64,000 nt of DNA. It comes from Amycolatopsis sp. WAC 01376 (lineage in GTDB: Bacteria; Actinomycetota; Actinomycetes; Mycobacteriales; Pseudonocardiaceae). Shown here piece by piece: positions 34,346 to 43,765 of the stretch (position 1 is the first letter of the stretch; every line of letters starts with the position of its first letter). The position numbers were made by a program, and so were the translations under genes. A model generated the notes under the pieces. That model did not search any database and was not told the origin of the DNA. It worked only from the letters and a program-made list of their open reading frames with translations. Where the stretch lies: contig NZ_QHKL01000003.1 of assembly GCF_003947415.1 (NCBI RefSeq), forward strand, positions 1,116,001 through 1,180,000. Direction: 5' to 3'.

Positions 34346-36211
34346 ATGGACAACACTTGGTCGCTGATGAACTCGGCGATGAAGTCCGCCGACGTTCCGA
34401 AGGGTCTGCACAAGGGCACGCTCCGCCGTGTCGCACGGTTCGCCAGGCCGCATTGGCGGAGGCTGCTGGTATTCCTGGTGCTCACCGTCGTGTCGGCGGT
34501 GCTGGCGGTGAGCACGCCGGTGCTGGCCGGGAAGGTGGTCGACGCGATCATCGGCGGGCACGACGTCGCACTGGTGGTGTGGCTGGCCGTGGTGATCGCG
34601 GTGCTGGCGCTGATCGACGCCGGACTCGGGCTGGCGGAACGGGCGCAGTCGTCGAGGATCGGCGAGGGGATCATCCTCGACCTGCGGCTCGCGGTGTACC
34701 GGCACGTGCAGCGGATGCCGGTCGCGTTCTTCACGCGCACCCGCACCGGCGCGCTGGTGAGCAGGCTCAACAACGACGTCATCGGCGCGCAGCGCACGTT
34801 CACCGCGACACTGTCCGGATTGGTCACCAACGTGATCCAGCTCGTGCTGTCGCTGGTGGTCATGATGACGCTGTCCTGGCAGGTCACGCTGCTGGCGCTG
34901 GTGCTGCTGCCGGTGTTCATCCTGCCGACGCGGCGGCTCGGACGGCGGATGGCCGCGCTGCAGCGGGAGGCCGGGCAGCTCAACGCGTCGATGACCACGC
35001 AGATGACCGAACGGTTCTCCGCGCCGGGCGCCACGCTGGTGAAGCTGTTCGGCGACCCGGCGCGTGAGGCGGGCGACTTCGGCTCGCGGGCCGGGCGGGT
35101 GCGCGACATCGGGGTGCGGACGGCGATGCTGACGCGCTGGTTCCTGACGAGTCTGACCACGGTCTCCGCGCTCGCGCAGGCCTTGGTCTACGGGCTGGGC
35201 GGCTACCTCGCGCTGACCGGGGCGCTCGCGCCGGGCACCGTCGCCGCGCTGGCGTTGCTGCTGACCAGGCTGTACTCGCCGCTCACCGCGCTGGCGAACG
35301 TCCGGGTGGACGTGATGACCGCGCTGGTTTCGTTCGAGCGGGTCTTCGAGGTGCTCGACCTCAAGCCGATGATCGAAGAGAAGCCGGAGCCGCGCCGCGT
35401 TCCCGAAGGCCCGGTTTCGGTGGAGTTCTCGGACGTCCGGTTCGGCTACCCCGCCGCGGACCGGTATTCGCTGGCGTCGTTGGAGGATGTGTCCACTTTG
35501 GATCACCGAGGTGGCGAAGAGGTGTTGCACGGCATCAGCTTCCGCGCCGAACCCGGGCAGATGGTGGCGTTGGTCGGTTCGTCCGGGGCGGGCAAGTCGA
35601 CGATCGCCTCGCTGCTGCCGCGCCTCTACGACGTCGACGCCGGATCGGTCCGCTTGTCCGATGTGGATGTTCGCGACCTGGGTTTCGCCGCGCTGCGGGA
35701 AACCGTCGGCGTGGTGACCCAGGACGGGCACCTCTTCCACGACACGATCCGGGCGAACCTCGAATACGCGCGGCCCGGCGTCACCGATGCCGAGATCTGG
35801 TCGGCGCTGGAGAAGGCGCGGCTGGCCCAGCTGATCCGGGACCTGCCGGACGGGCTGGAGACCCTGGTGGGGGAGCGGGGCTACCGGCTCTCCGGCGGGG
35901 AACGGCAGCGGCTGACCATCGCCCGGCTCCTGCTGGCGCAGCCGAGGGTCGTCGTCCTCGACGAGGCGACCGCGCATCTGGACTCGCAGTCCGAGGCCGC
36001 CGTGGGCGAGGCGCTGACCGACGCGCTCGACGGGCGGACCGCGCTGGTCATCGCGCACCGGTTGTCGACGGTGCGGGCGGCCGACCAGATCCTGGTGATC
36101 GAGCACGGGGAGATCGTCGAGCGGGGAACGCACGAGGAGCTCCTCGCGCGGGAAGGGCGCTACTCGGCGCTGTACCTGACGCAGTTTTCGGAGGAGCCTG
36201 CTGCCGCGTGA
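34346..36211 (+). CDS. ABC transporter, fused permease-ATPase half exporter
   Basis: A 621-residue type IV ABC exporter: six membrane helices (residues 35-310) then the ATPase domain with Walker A GSSGAGKST, Q-loop VTQDGHLFHDTI, signature LSGGERQRLTIA, Walker B VVVLDEATAHLD and H-loop IAHRLSTV. It would act as a homodimer because no partner gene is adjacent. The substrate is unknown. A perfect hairpin (36218-36270) follows seven bases after the stop. Confidence 0.94.
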   Translation: MDNTWSLMNSAMKSADVPKGLHKGTLRRVARFARPHWRRLLVFLVLTVVSAVLAVSTPVLAGKVVDAIIGGHDVALVVWLAVVIAVLALIDAGLGLAERAQSSRIGEGIILDLRLAVYRHVQRMPVAFFTRTRTGALVSRLNNDVIGAQRTFTATLSGLVTNVIQLVLSLVVMMTLSWQVTLLALVLLPVFILPTRRLGRRMAALQREAGQLNASMTTQMTERFSAPGATLVKLFGDPAREAGDFGSRAGRVRDIGVRTAMLTRWFLTSLTTVSALAQALVYGLGGYLALTGALAPGTVAALALLLTRLYSPLTALANVRVDVMTALVSFERVFEVLDLKPMIEEKPEPRRVPEGPVSVEFSDVRFGYPAADRYSLASLEDVSTLDHRGGEEVLHGISFRAEPGQMVALVGSSGAGKSTIASLLPRLYDVDAGSVRLSDVDVRDLGFAALRETVGVVTQDGHLFHDTIRANLEYARPGVTDAEIWSALEKARLAQLIRDLPDGLETLVGERGYRLSGGERQRLTIARLLLAQPRVVVLDEATAHLDSQSEAAVGEALTDALDGRTALVIAHRLSTVRAADQILVIEHGEIVERGTHEELLAREGRYSALYLTQFSEEPAAA

Positions 36212-36217
36212 CCGGAT

Positions 36218-36270
36218 GCTATGAACGGACCGTTCCTTGCAAAATTTGCAAGGAACGGTCCGTTCATAGC
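36218..36270. repeat. 53-bp perfect nested palindrome (hairpin 7)
   Basis: 26-base perfect arms (36218-36243, 36245-36270) around one base. Same size, centre and outer bases as hairpin 1, but the inner stem reads ATGAACGGACCGTTCC rather than ATGAAAGGTCCTTTCC; all three changes are matched in the other arm. Lies between convergent genes. Confidence 0.96.
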
Positions 36271-36320
36271 GCGCGTGGGGGCCCGGCGGCGGTGCGCTCG
36301 CAATCCGCGCGGGCGAGGAG

Positions 36321-37049
36321 CTAGCGGAGAGCGGGGACCCGCTCGCCGTACTTGGCCAGCAGCGCGGCGTTGGCCTCGTCGCCACCGTCCACGTTGGAAC
36401 TGCGCCACAGCGGGATGTCGACGCCCTGCGCCGCACCGAGGTCCACGACCTCGGCGAGGACGAGGTTCCACAGGAACGCGTTGATCACAGTGGACAGTGG
36501 TGCGGTCCGCGGCGCGTCCGGCGGGTAGCTCGAGTCGCCGGGGCGGACGTGGGAGTCGAGCACGATGCTCGCTTCTTCGATCAGGGTCGTCGCCGCCCGT
36601 TTGGGTGCCGCGGCCACGGACGCGGCCGAACTCACCGCGATGACCGATGCCCCGCGCTTCCGCGCACCGGCGGCCAGTTCGACCGGGTACGGGTTGACGC
36701 CCGAGGTCGAGAACACCACCAGCAGGTCGTCCGGACCCGGCGCGCGCTCGGCCAGCACCTCTTCGGCGAGCCCGGAGCGGCGCTCGGTCTTGGTGCTGTG
36801 CTGCGCGCCGTGCAGCGGCAGCAGTTCGGGGTGGTAGACCGGGTACACGCAGGCGAGGCCGCCCGCGCGGTAGAAGGTCTCGGCGACCGCGGCCAGCGAA
36901 TGCCCGGCCCCGGCGGTGAACACCAGGGCGTCCGCCCGGATGACGTCCAGGATCAGCTCGGCCGATTTCCGGATCTGCGCCGCGTTACCCCGTTCGGCTT
37001 CCGCGAGCCGTTCGGCGACGTCTGCATAACGTTCGGTGGTGCTCACCAC
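36321..37049 (-). CDS. SIS-domain protein (UPF0309-like, putative phosphosugar isomerase)
   Basis: A 242-residue single SIS-domain protein. FTAGAGHSLAAVAETFYRAGGL and VVFSTSGVNPYPVELAAGARKRGASVIAVSS are the two phosphosugar-binding stretches. The family is annotated as SIS sugar isomerases or regulators, without a firm substrate. GTG at 37049 (a second GTG three bases in). It ends convergently with the ABC exporter gene. Confidence 0.85.
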   Translation of the reverse strand: MVSTTERYADVAERLAEAERGNAAQIRKSAELILDVIRADALVFTAGAGHSLAAVAETFYRAGGLACVYPVYHPELLPLHGAQHSTKTERRSGLAEEVLAERAPGPDDLLVVFSTSGVNPYPVELAAGARKRGASVIAVSSAASVAAAPKRAATTLIEEASIVLDSHVRPGDSSYPPDAPRTAPLSTVINAFLWNLVLAEVVDLGAAQGVDIPLWRSSNVDGGDEANAALLAKYGERVPALR

Positions 37050-37180
37050 ATCCGCCCTTCCGTCTGGAGGTCAGCGACGAATGTATCGCGTGGACCAATG
37101 GCCGAAGTGGAATACATCGGGTCATGATCGAGGTTGACCCGATCACTGCGGCCGGGGTTTCGGAGACTGGAGGGCCCAGG

Positions 37181-37876
37181 GTGAACGAGGCGGATCCCGC
37201 GGTGCGGACTTGGCGAGCACGCGGCCAGGTGAAAGCCGTGGTGCTGGTACTGCACGGCGGCGCGGAGCACAGTCACGCCCGCGTGGCGCCGTGGCGGCTG
37301 GCGTACCAGCGGATGGTGCCGCTGGCGAAGGACGTCCACCGGGCGTGCCGGGGGCACGGGGTCGAGGTGCGGCTGCTGCGCAACCGGATCTACGGCTGGA
37401 ACGACCACGGTACCGACGCGCTCGCCGACGCGCGCTGGGCTTTGAAACAGATCCACGACGATCACCCGGATGTGCCGGTGGTCCTCGTCGGTCATTCGAT
37501 GGGCGGGCGGGTCGCCCTGCGCGTCGCCGACGATCCGGCCGTGGCCGGCGTCTGCGCGCTGGCACCGTGGACACCACCGGGTGAATCCATCGACGCCGTG
37601 GGCGGTCGCGCCGTGCTCATCGCGCACGGGACCAAGGACCGGATGACCGATCCGGTGGCCTCACACGCTTTCGCCGAACGTGCCGAAAAGGTGACGTCGC
37701 GGTCCGCACGGTTCGAGATCGGTGGCGAAGGACACGCGATGCTGCGCAGATCCCGCGTCTGGAACCGCCTCGTACGGGCTTTCACCCTCGAGCTGATCGA
37801 AGCCGGGGGAATCGACGAAACACTGAGCGGGGCCTGGAGACGGCCGACCTCGGAACGGCTGCGGATCCCGGTCTGA
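37181..37876 (+). CDS. alpha/beta hydrolase
   Basis: A 231-residue alpha/beta-fold hydrolase. The nucleophile elbow is GHSMGG; LVLHGGAEHSHAR is the oxyanion HGG region; Asp is in HGTKDRMTDP and His in GGEGHAML. Substrate unknown. GTG at 37181 is chosen because GGAGG stands at the right distance; an ATG at 37124 has no ribosome binding site. It is 21 bases upstream of the fatty-acid methyltransferase gene and probably in its operon. Confidence 0.82.
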   Translation: MNEADPAVRTWRARGQVKAVVLVLHGGAEHSHARVAPWRLAYQRMVPLAKDVHRACRGHGVEVRLLRNRIYGWNDHGTDALADARWALKQIHDDHPDVPVVLVGHSMGGRVALRVADDPAVAGVCALAPWTPPGESIDAVGGRAVLIAHGTKDRMTDPVASHAFAERAEKVTSRSARFEIGGEGHAMLRRSRVWNRLVRAFTLELIEAGGIDETLSGAWRRPTSERLRIPV

Positions 37877-37897
37877 ACCGGGTGGGAGGGAGTACTC

Positions 37898-39160
37898 ATG
37901 TCCACGTTCAGCGTCGATCGGGCGGCAGGTTCGTCCGGCCTGCCCGTCCCTGACGAAACCCGGTGGCCGGGGCTGGCCACCCCGCCGCATTCCCCGTTCC
38001 GGGCGCGGATCGCCGAGCAGTTGTTCCGGCACGCGGTGCGCCCGTTGAACGTCCGCGTGCGCATGCCCGACGGCTCGCAGCTGGGCGCGGGCGGCCCGGA
38101 CGCGCCCGAGATGCGGCTCAACCGTCCCGCCGCCTTCTTCCACCGCCTCGGCGTGGACGCGAAGATCGGCTTCGGCGAGGCCTACCTGGTCGGCGACTGG
38201 ACGAGCGACGCGCTCGCCGAGGTGCTGACCCCGTTCGCGGAACGGATGGCGACGCTCGTCCCGCCGCTGCTGCAACGGTTCCGCCGGTTCGTCGACCGCG
38301 GCCACCCCGCGACCGAGGAGAACACCGTGGCGGGGGCGCGGGCGAACATCCATCGCCACTACGACCTGTCCAACGAGCTGTTCGGCACGTTCCTGGACCC
38401 GTCGATGATGTACTCGTCGGCGTTGTTCGGCCCGGACGACGACCTCACCACCGCGCAGCACCGCAAGATCGACAGCGTCCTGGACTACGCGGGTGTCCGG
38501 GAAGGCAGCACGGTGCTCGAGATCGGCACCGGCTGGGGCGAACTCTCGATCCGGGCCGCCGCACGCGGGGCCAGGGTCACGTCACTGACCATTTCCGAGG
38601 AACAGGCGAAGCTGGCGACCGAGCGCATCGCGGCGGCGGGTTTCGCCGACCGCGTCGACGTCCGGCTGTGTGACTACCGCGACTCGACCGGCGAGTACGA
38701 CGCCGTGGTCAGCGTCGAGATGATCGAGGCCGTCGGCGAGTCCTACTGGCCCACGTTCTTCGAGACCATCGGGAAGCGGCTGAAGCCGGGCGGCAGATTC
38801 GGCCTCCAGGCCATCACCATGGACCACGAACGCATGCTCGCCGCGGCCCGTTCGTACACCTGGATGCACAAGTACGTCTTCCCCGGCGGGCTCATCCCGT
38901 CGACCACCTCGATCGAGCAGGGCATGCTGGCCAACACCCGGCTGACCCTGCAAGGGGTGCGCGAGTTCGGCCAGGACTACGCGCACACGTTGCGGCTGTG
39001 GCGGGAGAGGTTCACCCAGCGGTGGGACGACATCACCGAACTGGGCTTCGACGACGTCTTCAAGCGGATGTGGGAGTTCTACCTGGCGTACTCCGAAGCG
39101 GGGTTCCGCTCGGGGTATCTCAAGGTCCACCAGTTCGGATTCGCCGAAAACGGACGGTGA
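37898..39160 (+). CDS. cyclopropane-fatty-acyl-phospholipid synthase family methyltransferase
   Basis: A 420-residue SAM-dependent enzyme. The N-terminal lipid-binding part is followed by HYDLSNELFGTFLDPSMMYSSALF, SAM motif I VLEIGTGWGELSIRAA, VSVEMIEAVGE and the C-terminal GFRSGYLKVHQFGFA. It would methylate or cyclopropanate unsaturated acyl chains of phospholipids in the membrane; products such as tuberculostearate-like 10-methyl acids are possible. ATG at 37898 follows GGGAGGGAG. Confidence 0.9.
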   Translation: MSTFSVDRAAGSSGLPVPDETRWPGLATPPHSPFRARIAEQLFRHAVRPLNVRVRMPDGSQLGAGGPDAPEMRLNRPAAFFHRLGVDAKIGFGEAYLVGDWTSDALAEVLTPFAERMATLVPPLLQRFRRFVDRGHPATEENTVAGARANIHRHYDLSNELFGTFLDPSMMYSSALFGPDDDLTTAQHRKIDSVLDYAGVREGSTVLEIGTGWGELSIRAAARGARVTSLTISEEQAKLATERIAAAGFADRVDVRLCDYRDSTGEYDAVVSVEMIEAVGESYWPTFFETIGKRLKPGGRFGLQAITMDHERMLAAARSYTWMHKYVFPGGLIPSTTSIEQGMLANTRLTLQGVREFGQDYAHTLRLWRERFTQRWDDITELGFDDVFKRMWEFYLAYSEAGFRSGYLKVHQFGFAENGR

Positions 39161-39253
39161 ACGCCACCCAACCGATGCGGGGTGCCGGACGTCCTTCACC
39201 TAGGGTCTGCGGTTGACTGGGCCTACACGCGAAATCGGGACGGGTGATTCGGC

Positions 39254-40462
39254 ATGACGTATGGAGGCGACGACCGAGGGCGACGGATGCCGCCACAGCG
39301 GCCGCCGTCCGGCCGCCCCCGGCGGCACCAGCCGGCGCAGATGATGCCGCTGCCGGGCCGGGGGAGCAGCCCGTACGACGAGCGGACCGCGCCCATGGGG
39401 CACGGGGGCCAGGAACGCCCCGCCGGTCCGCCACCGCGTCGTCCCGGCCCGCCGCAGCCCCCTCCCGGCCGCTCGGCCGCGCGGCCGAGGCCGCCGGCGC
39501 GACGCAAGCGCTGGGGTTTCGGCAAGGTGCTGGTCACCCTGCTGACCGTGTTCGTGGTGTTCCTCGCCGGCGTGTGGGTGTACCTGGAGTTCTCCATCAA
39601 CCGCGTCGACGCGCTGGCCGAATACTCCGGCCGCCCCGTCGCGGCCGAGGGCACCAACTGGCTGATCGTGGGCTCCGACAGCCGGGACGGGCTGACGCCC
39701 GAAGAGCAGGAGAAGCTGGTCACCGGTGACTCCAAGGCCGCCGGCGGCGGCAAGCGGACCGACACCATCATGATCGCGCACGTCCCGTCCAACAGCACCA
39801 AGCCGACGCTGCTGAGCCTCCCGCGCGACTCGCAGGTGGCCATCCCGGGGCACGGCAAGAACAAGATCAACGCCGCGTTCTCGATCGGCGGCCCGGCACT
39901 GCTCGCGCAGACCGTCGAAGGCGCCACCGGCCTGCGCATCGACCACTACGCCGAGATCGGCTTCGGCGGGTTCGCCAAGATCGTCGACGCGATCGGCGGG
40001 GTCCACATGTGCGTCGAGAAGCCGATGGAGGACACCCTCACCGGGATCAAGATCCCCGCGGGCTGCCAGGACCTCCAGGGGCCGCAGGCGCTCGGGTTCG
40101 TCCGCATGCGGCACAGCGACGCGACGCCGCGCTCGGACCTCGACCGCGTCGCCAACCAGCGCAAGTTCATCGGCGCGCTGGTCAGCGAGATCGGCAGCCC
40201 CGGCACCCTGCTGAACCCGTTCTCGCTGTTCCCGTTGCTGTCAACGGGGCCCGACGCGCTGACGATGGACACCGGCGACCACGTGCACAACCTGGTGGGG
40301 CTGGCGCTGGCGATGCGCGGGATCTCCTCGGGCGGCGTCGTCACCACGACGGTGCCGGTGACCAACGGCTCGGCGGAGAACTGGGACAAGACGAAGTCGA
40401 AGCTGCTTTTCGACGCGTTGAAGAACGACACGGAGATCCCGGACAGCGCGATCCTGACCTGA
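39254..40462 (+). CDS. LytR-CpsA-Psr (LCP) family cell-wall ligase
   Basis: A 402-residue type II membrane protein: a Pro/Arg/Gly-rich cytoplasmic tail of about 88 residues, one membrane helix (90-112), then an extracytoplasmic LCP domain. Conserved residues are in LIVGSDSRDG, RTDTIMIAHV, LLSLPRDSQVAIPG, KINAAF and QALGFVRMRH...D. LCP proteins attach glycopolymers such as arabinogalactan or teichoic acids to peptidoglycan using lipid-linked donors. Two hairpins follow the stop. Confidence 0.93.
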   Translation: MTYGGDDRGRRMPPQRPPSGRPRRHQPAQMMPLPGRGSSPYDERTAPMGHGGQERPAGPPPRRPGPPQPPPGRSAARPRPPARRKRWGFGKVLVTLLTVFVVFLAGVWVYLEFSINRVDALAEYSGRPVAAEGTNWLIVGSDSRDGLTPEEQEKLVTGDSKAAGGGKRTDTIMIAHVPSNSTKPTLLSLPRDSQVAIPGHGKNKINAAFSIGGPALLAQTVEGATGLRIDHYAEIGFGGFAKIVDAIGGVHMCVEKPMEDTLTGIKIPAGCQDLQGPQALGFVRMRHSDATPRSDLDRVANQRKFIGALVSEIGSPGTLLNPFSLFPLLSTGPDALTMDTGDHVHNLVGLALAMRGISSGGVVTTTVPVTNGSAENWDKTKSKLLFDALKNDTEIPDSAILT

Positions 40463-40487
40463 TGACCTGATCATCGGTCCTTCCGGC

Positions 40488-40540
40488 GCCATGAACGGTC
40501 CTTTCCTTGCAAATTTTGCCAGGAAAGGACCGTTCCTAGC
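40488..40540. repeat. 53-bp palindrome with three mismatches (hairpin 8)
   Basis: Same layout as hairpins 1 and 7 (26-base arms, one central base, AAATTTT core) with three unpaired positions. Stem GCCATGAACGGTCCTTTCC combines the left half of hairpin 7 with the right half of hairpin 1. Follows the LCP gene. Confidence 0.93.
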
Positions 40541-40587
40541 GTCTGCGGGGGCTCGCGTGCTTCGGACGCTGCTCGCTGCCGGGCCGA

Positions 40588-40642
40588 TGTCATGAAAGGG
40601 TCGTTCAGGACGTTTTTCGTCCTGAACGACCCTTTCATGACA
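40588..40642. repeat. 55-bp perfect hairpin (hairpin 9)
   Basis: Perfect 25-base arms (40588-40612, 40618-40642) around TTTTT. Stem begins TGTCATGAAAGGGTCGTTCA. On the + strand it lies 67 bases before the GNAT gene. The TTTTT loop makes it distinct from the other members. Confidence 0.95.
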
Positions 40643-40708
40643 CCCGCGAGGCCGTCCGGGGCCCGAAAACCGGAGGCGCCCGGAGCGAAGGCGAGTCACC
40701 ATGGGCGG

Positions 40709-41239
40709 ATGGAAGCGCCCGCCGAGACCCTTGCCGACGAAGTCGTCACGCTGCGCCGCTGGCAGCCGCGGCAACTCGAAGCCCTCGCCGTCGTCGCGGG
40801 GGATTCCGCCGCGCATCTCGGCGCGTGGATGCTCTGGGCCACCAACGGTTACGGCCGTCGCGAAGCTGCCGGCTTCCTGGAGAACACCGCAAGGAACTGG
40901 GCCGAAGGCAAGACCTACGATTTCGCGATCCTCGCCGAGGACGAAATCGTCGGCGGCACGGGCATGATCATCCATCCGGACCGGATCGAGATCGGCTACT
41001 GGCTCGGCAGGCACCACACCGGTCGCGGCTTCGTGACCAGGGCCGCGAAGCTCCTGGCCGACGAGGCGTTCCGGCTCGGCGCGCCGGAGGTCGAGATCCG
41101 GCACGACGAGAACAACGTCGCGAGCGGCGCCGTGCCCGCGCGGCTGGGGTTCACGATGATCGGTGACGAGGCCACCGAACCGCCGCTCGCCCCCGCCTGC
41201 GCGGGTGTCACCAGGATCTGGCGGCTCAAGCGTCCTTAG
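40709..41239 (+). CDS. GNAT-family N-acetyltransferase (RimJ/RimL-like)
   Basis: A 176-residue acetyltransferase. TLRRWQPRQLEALAVV, IGYWLGRHHTGRGFVTRAAKLLADEAF (acetyl-CoA binding segment) and RLGFTMIGDE are typical. ATG at 40709 is chosen; longer in-frame starts lie within hairpin 9 and would translate the palindrome. The last 14 bases overlap the convergent peroxiredoxin gene. Substrate unknown. Confidence 0.88.
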   Translation: MEAPAETLADEVVTLRRWQPRQLEALAVVAGDSAAHLGAWMLWATNGYGRREAAGFLENTARNWAEGKTYDFAILAEDEIVGGTGMIIHPDRIEIGYWLGRHHTGRGFVTRAAKLLADEAFRLGAPEVEIRHDENNVASGAVPARLGFTMIGDEATEPPLAPACAGVTRIWRLKRP

Positions 41240-41690
41240 TCTTGCGCTCGCGCAAAGCGGCGAGTGCCTTGTCGGCGTGCACGGTGAACTTCAGTTCGCT
41301 CTTGATCACTTCGAGCACCTTGCGGTCGGTGTCGATGACGAAGGTGTGCCGTTTGGCGTGCAGCGGGCTGAACTTGCGCCACACGCCGAACTGTTTCGCC
41401 ACCACACCGTCCACATCGGACAGCAGGGGATAGTCGAAGCCGTGTTGGGCCGAGAACTCCCGCTGTTTGGCGACGGCGTCCGGGCTGATCCCGACGCGAT
41501 GCGCGCCCACCTCGGCGAATTCGGCGGCCAGATCGCGGAAGTGGCAGCTTTCCGCGGTGCAGCCGCTGGTCATCGCGGCGGGGTAGAAGAACAGCACGAC
41601 CGGGCCGGACGCGAGGAAGTCCGACAGCGTGCGCTGCTCGCCCTTGTCGTCGGGAAGGGTGAAGTCCGGGGCGATGTCACCTTGGTCCAT
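41226..41690 (-). CDS. bcp: thioredoxin-dependent peroxiredoxin, Bcp/PrxQ type
   Basis: A 154-residue peroxiredoxin. FFYPAAMTSGCTAESCHFRDL holds the peroxidatic cysteine C44 and the PrxQ-type resolving cysteine C49 five residues later. It reduces hydroperoxides in the cytoplasm with thioredoxin. The P-x-x-x-T/S-x-x-C motif is present (PAAMTSGC). ATG at 41690; ends inside the GNAT gene end. Confidence 0.94.
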   Translation of the reverse strand: MDQGDIAPDFTLPDDKGEQRTLSDFLASGPVVLFFYPAAMTSGCTAESCHFRDLAAEFAEVGAHRVGISPDAVAKQREFSAQHGFDYPLLSDVDGVVAKQFGVWRKFSPLHAKRHTFVIDTDRKVLEVIKSELKFTVHADKALAALRERKTKDA

Positions 41691-41708
41691 GGACGCGATC
41701 CTGTCACG

Positions 41709-43556
41709 TCAATGGGCGTGGCGTTCGATGAGCTCGTCGACCTCGTCCCCGGTCGCGGAATCCGCGACGAACGAACCGCGCGCGGCGAGCACGCCGTACC
41801 GCCGGAGCCGCTCGGCCTGTTCGTGATTGTGGACGCCTTCCGCGCCGATGCGAAGTTTCAGCTCCTTGGCCCTGGCGACCAGCTGGCACAGGTGGCGGAC
41901 GTCGGCCTCGTCCTCGCCGTCGGCCAGCGCGTCGACCACGGCGCCGGACAGGCTCACGTGGCGGACCGGCAGCCGGTGCCGCGGGATCAGCTCGAGATCG
42001 TCGGAGCCGGAGATCGTCAGCACGAGCTGGGCGCCCAGATCGGCCAGTACGGCGAAGGAGTCGAGCACCTCGCCGCCTCCGTCGAGGATGGATTCGCGGT
42101 CCGTGCACAACCGCAAGGCCTGGGCGGGCAGGCTGTGCCGGTCGAGCTGTTCCTTGACCAGCAGCACCAGATCGGGCTCGATGGCCAGCCGGTTCGGCAG
42201 CCGCACGCACACGTCGGGCGCGGCTTCGCCGAACCTGTTCCGCCACCTCGCGGTGGCGGCGAGCGATTCGGCCAGCAGCCACCGGCCGAGCGGGATGGTC
42301 ATTCCGGTGATCTGCGCGAGCGGGTAGAACTCGTCCGAGTCCAGTTCGCCCTTCTCCGGGTGGCTCCAGCGCAATCCGGCGTTGACGGCGGCCAGCTGGT
42401 CGGGGTTCGCGAGCTTCACCGTCGGCTGGTAGATCAGCGAGAACTCGCCGTTCTCCAGCGCGCCCGCGATGACCGCGCCCAGCTGGTAGCGACCCCGGTC
42501 ACGCGCGTCGAGTTCCGGATCGAACAGCATCCATTGCGCCTTGCCCGCCTCCTTGGCGCGGTGCAGGGCGATTTCCGCGGCGCGAAGCAGGTCTTCGGGG
42601 CCGCCGTCGGCGATCGGGCGGACGACGATGCCCGCGCTCGCGCTGACCCCGATACCGTGCCCGCCGAGGTAGATCGGCTCGACCAGTTCCTCCAGAGCCT
42701 GCTCGACCAGCGCGATCACCTCGGGTGGGGTGAAGTCGCCGTGCAGCAGGACGGCGAATCCGTCGCCGGACAGCCGGGCGACCGAACCGCCGTGCCTGCC
42801 GGTGAAGACGGACGTGAGCTTCTTCGCGACCCCGCGCAGCACCGGATCGCCGACGCCGGCGCCCAGACCGTCGTTGATCACCTTGAAGCCGTCGACGTCG
42901 AGGTAGACGAGCGCGATCTGCTCGCTGCCGGACCCCGCCAGTGCGGCTTCGAGCGCGTTGCCGAAGGCGGTGGCGTTCGGCAGGCCGGTCAGCGGGTCGT
43001 GCACGTTCTGGTGCAGCAGTTGTTCCTGCAGCAGGTGGATCTCGTTGGCGTCGGCGACCATCAGCACCGGATAGGTCGAACCGGGCCGGTCACCGGGCAG
43101 ATCGGTCAGGGTCACGTCGACCCAGAGCGGGCCTTCCTCGCTGTGGGTCAGCAGCAGGCGTTCCTGCTGCGTCGGCCTTCCTGCCGTCATGAGTTGCGAG
43201 AGCGCGTTCCGCAGCCGGGTGACGTCGTGGTCGGCGGAGCCGAGATCGGGGATCTCCCGTCCGCGCAGTGTGGCGGGACGGCAGCCGAGGAGTTTGCCGA
43301 GGGCGGCGTTCGCCTCGACGATCGTGCCGTGGGGATCGGCGAGCGCGATCCCGATGGGCGAGGCGGAATAGAGCTTGGAGAAGCGCCGCACAGCGGGCTG
43401 GTGATCGGGCTCGGCCCGCACGGCGTCCTTGGCGACGCCGAGCAGCAGCTGTTCGAGTTGCTCCTTGGGAAGCGATACTCCTTTAGTGTCAGCGAGCGTC
43501 TCGGCCCATCTCCGAGCTACGTCCACCAACCCTGGCGCGGAACCAGGCTCGGGCAC
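41709..43556 (-). CDS. PAS-GGDEF-EAL protein with both catalytic motifs degenerate
   Basis: A 615-residue protein: N-terminal helical region, PAS domain (about 58-170), GGDEF domain (DPLTGLPNATAF at 187; signature S263-G-D-G-F267 in place of GGDEF) and EAL-like domain (signature N392-A-G in place of EAL). The remaining EAL catalytic residues are also poorly kept. It is more likely a c-di-GMP binding or protein-interaction regulator than an enzyme. GTG at 43556 follows GAGGTGAAG. It starts 18 bases upstream of, and in the same direction as, nothing else on its strand; the bcp gene starts just downstream of its end. Confidence 0.88.
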   Translation of the reverse strand: MPEPGSAPGLVDVARRWAETLADTKGVSLPKEQLEQLLLGVAKDAVRAEPDHQPAVRRFSKLYSASPIGIALADPHGTIVEANAALGKLLGCRPATLRGREIPDLGSADHDVTRLRNALSQLMTAGRPTQQERLLLTHSEEGPLWVDVTLTDLPGDRPGSTYPVLMVADANEIHLLQEQLLHQNVHDPLTGLPNATAFGNALEAALAGSGSEQIALVYLDVDGFKVINDGLGAGVGDPVLRGVAKKLTSVFTGRHGGSVARLSGDGFAVLLHGDFTPPEVIALVEQALEELVEPIYLGGHGIGVSASAGIVVRPIADGGPEDLLRAAEIALHRAKEAGKAQWMLFDPELDARDRGRYQLGAVIAGALENGEFSLIYQPTVKLANPDQLAAVNAGLRWSHPEKGELDSDEFYPLAQITGMTIPLGRWLLAESLAATARWRNRFGEAAPDVCVRLPNRLAIEPDLVLLVKEQLDRHSLPAQALRLCTDRESILDGGGEVLDSFAVLADLGAQLVLTISGSDDLELIPRHRLPVRHVSLSGAVVDALADGEDEADVRHLCQLVARAKELKLRIGAEGVHNHEQAERLRRYGVLAARGSFVADSATGDEVDELIERHAH

Positions 43557-43765
43557 ACTTCACCTCTTCATGCGCGGTTTATGGCCAGCTCAGACCGGGT
43601 GTCCGAACTCATGGGCCCACACTAGGTATGAGCCGACCGGGTGTAGTGCCACGGCATCATGCGCGATCCGGGGTGTCTACCGGCTGAAAGGGTGATCGCT
43701 ACTACACGAGTGGTGACCGGATGTCACCAAGAGTACTCGATCGTGAATGTCCGTTTGGTCGGAGT

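Noticed and set aside
37124..37180. ATG at 37124 as the start of the alpha/beta hydrolase
   Set aside because: It has no ribosome binding site, while GTG at 37181 has GGAGG at good distance and starts just before the conserved fold.
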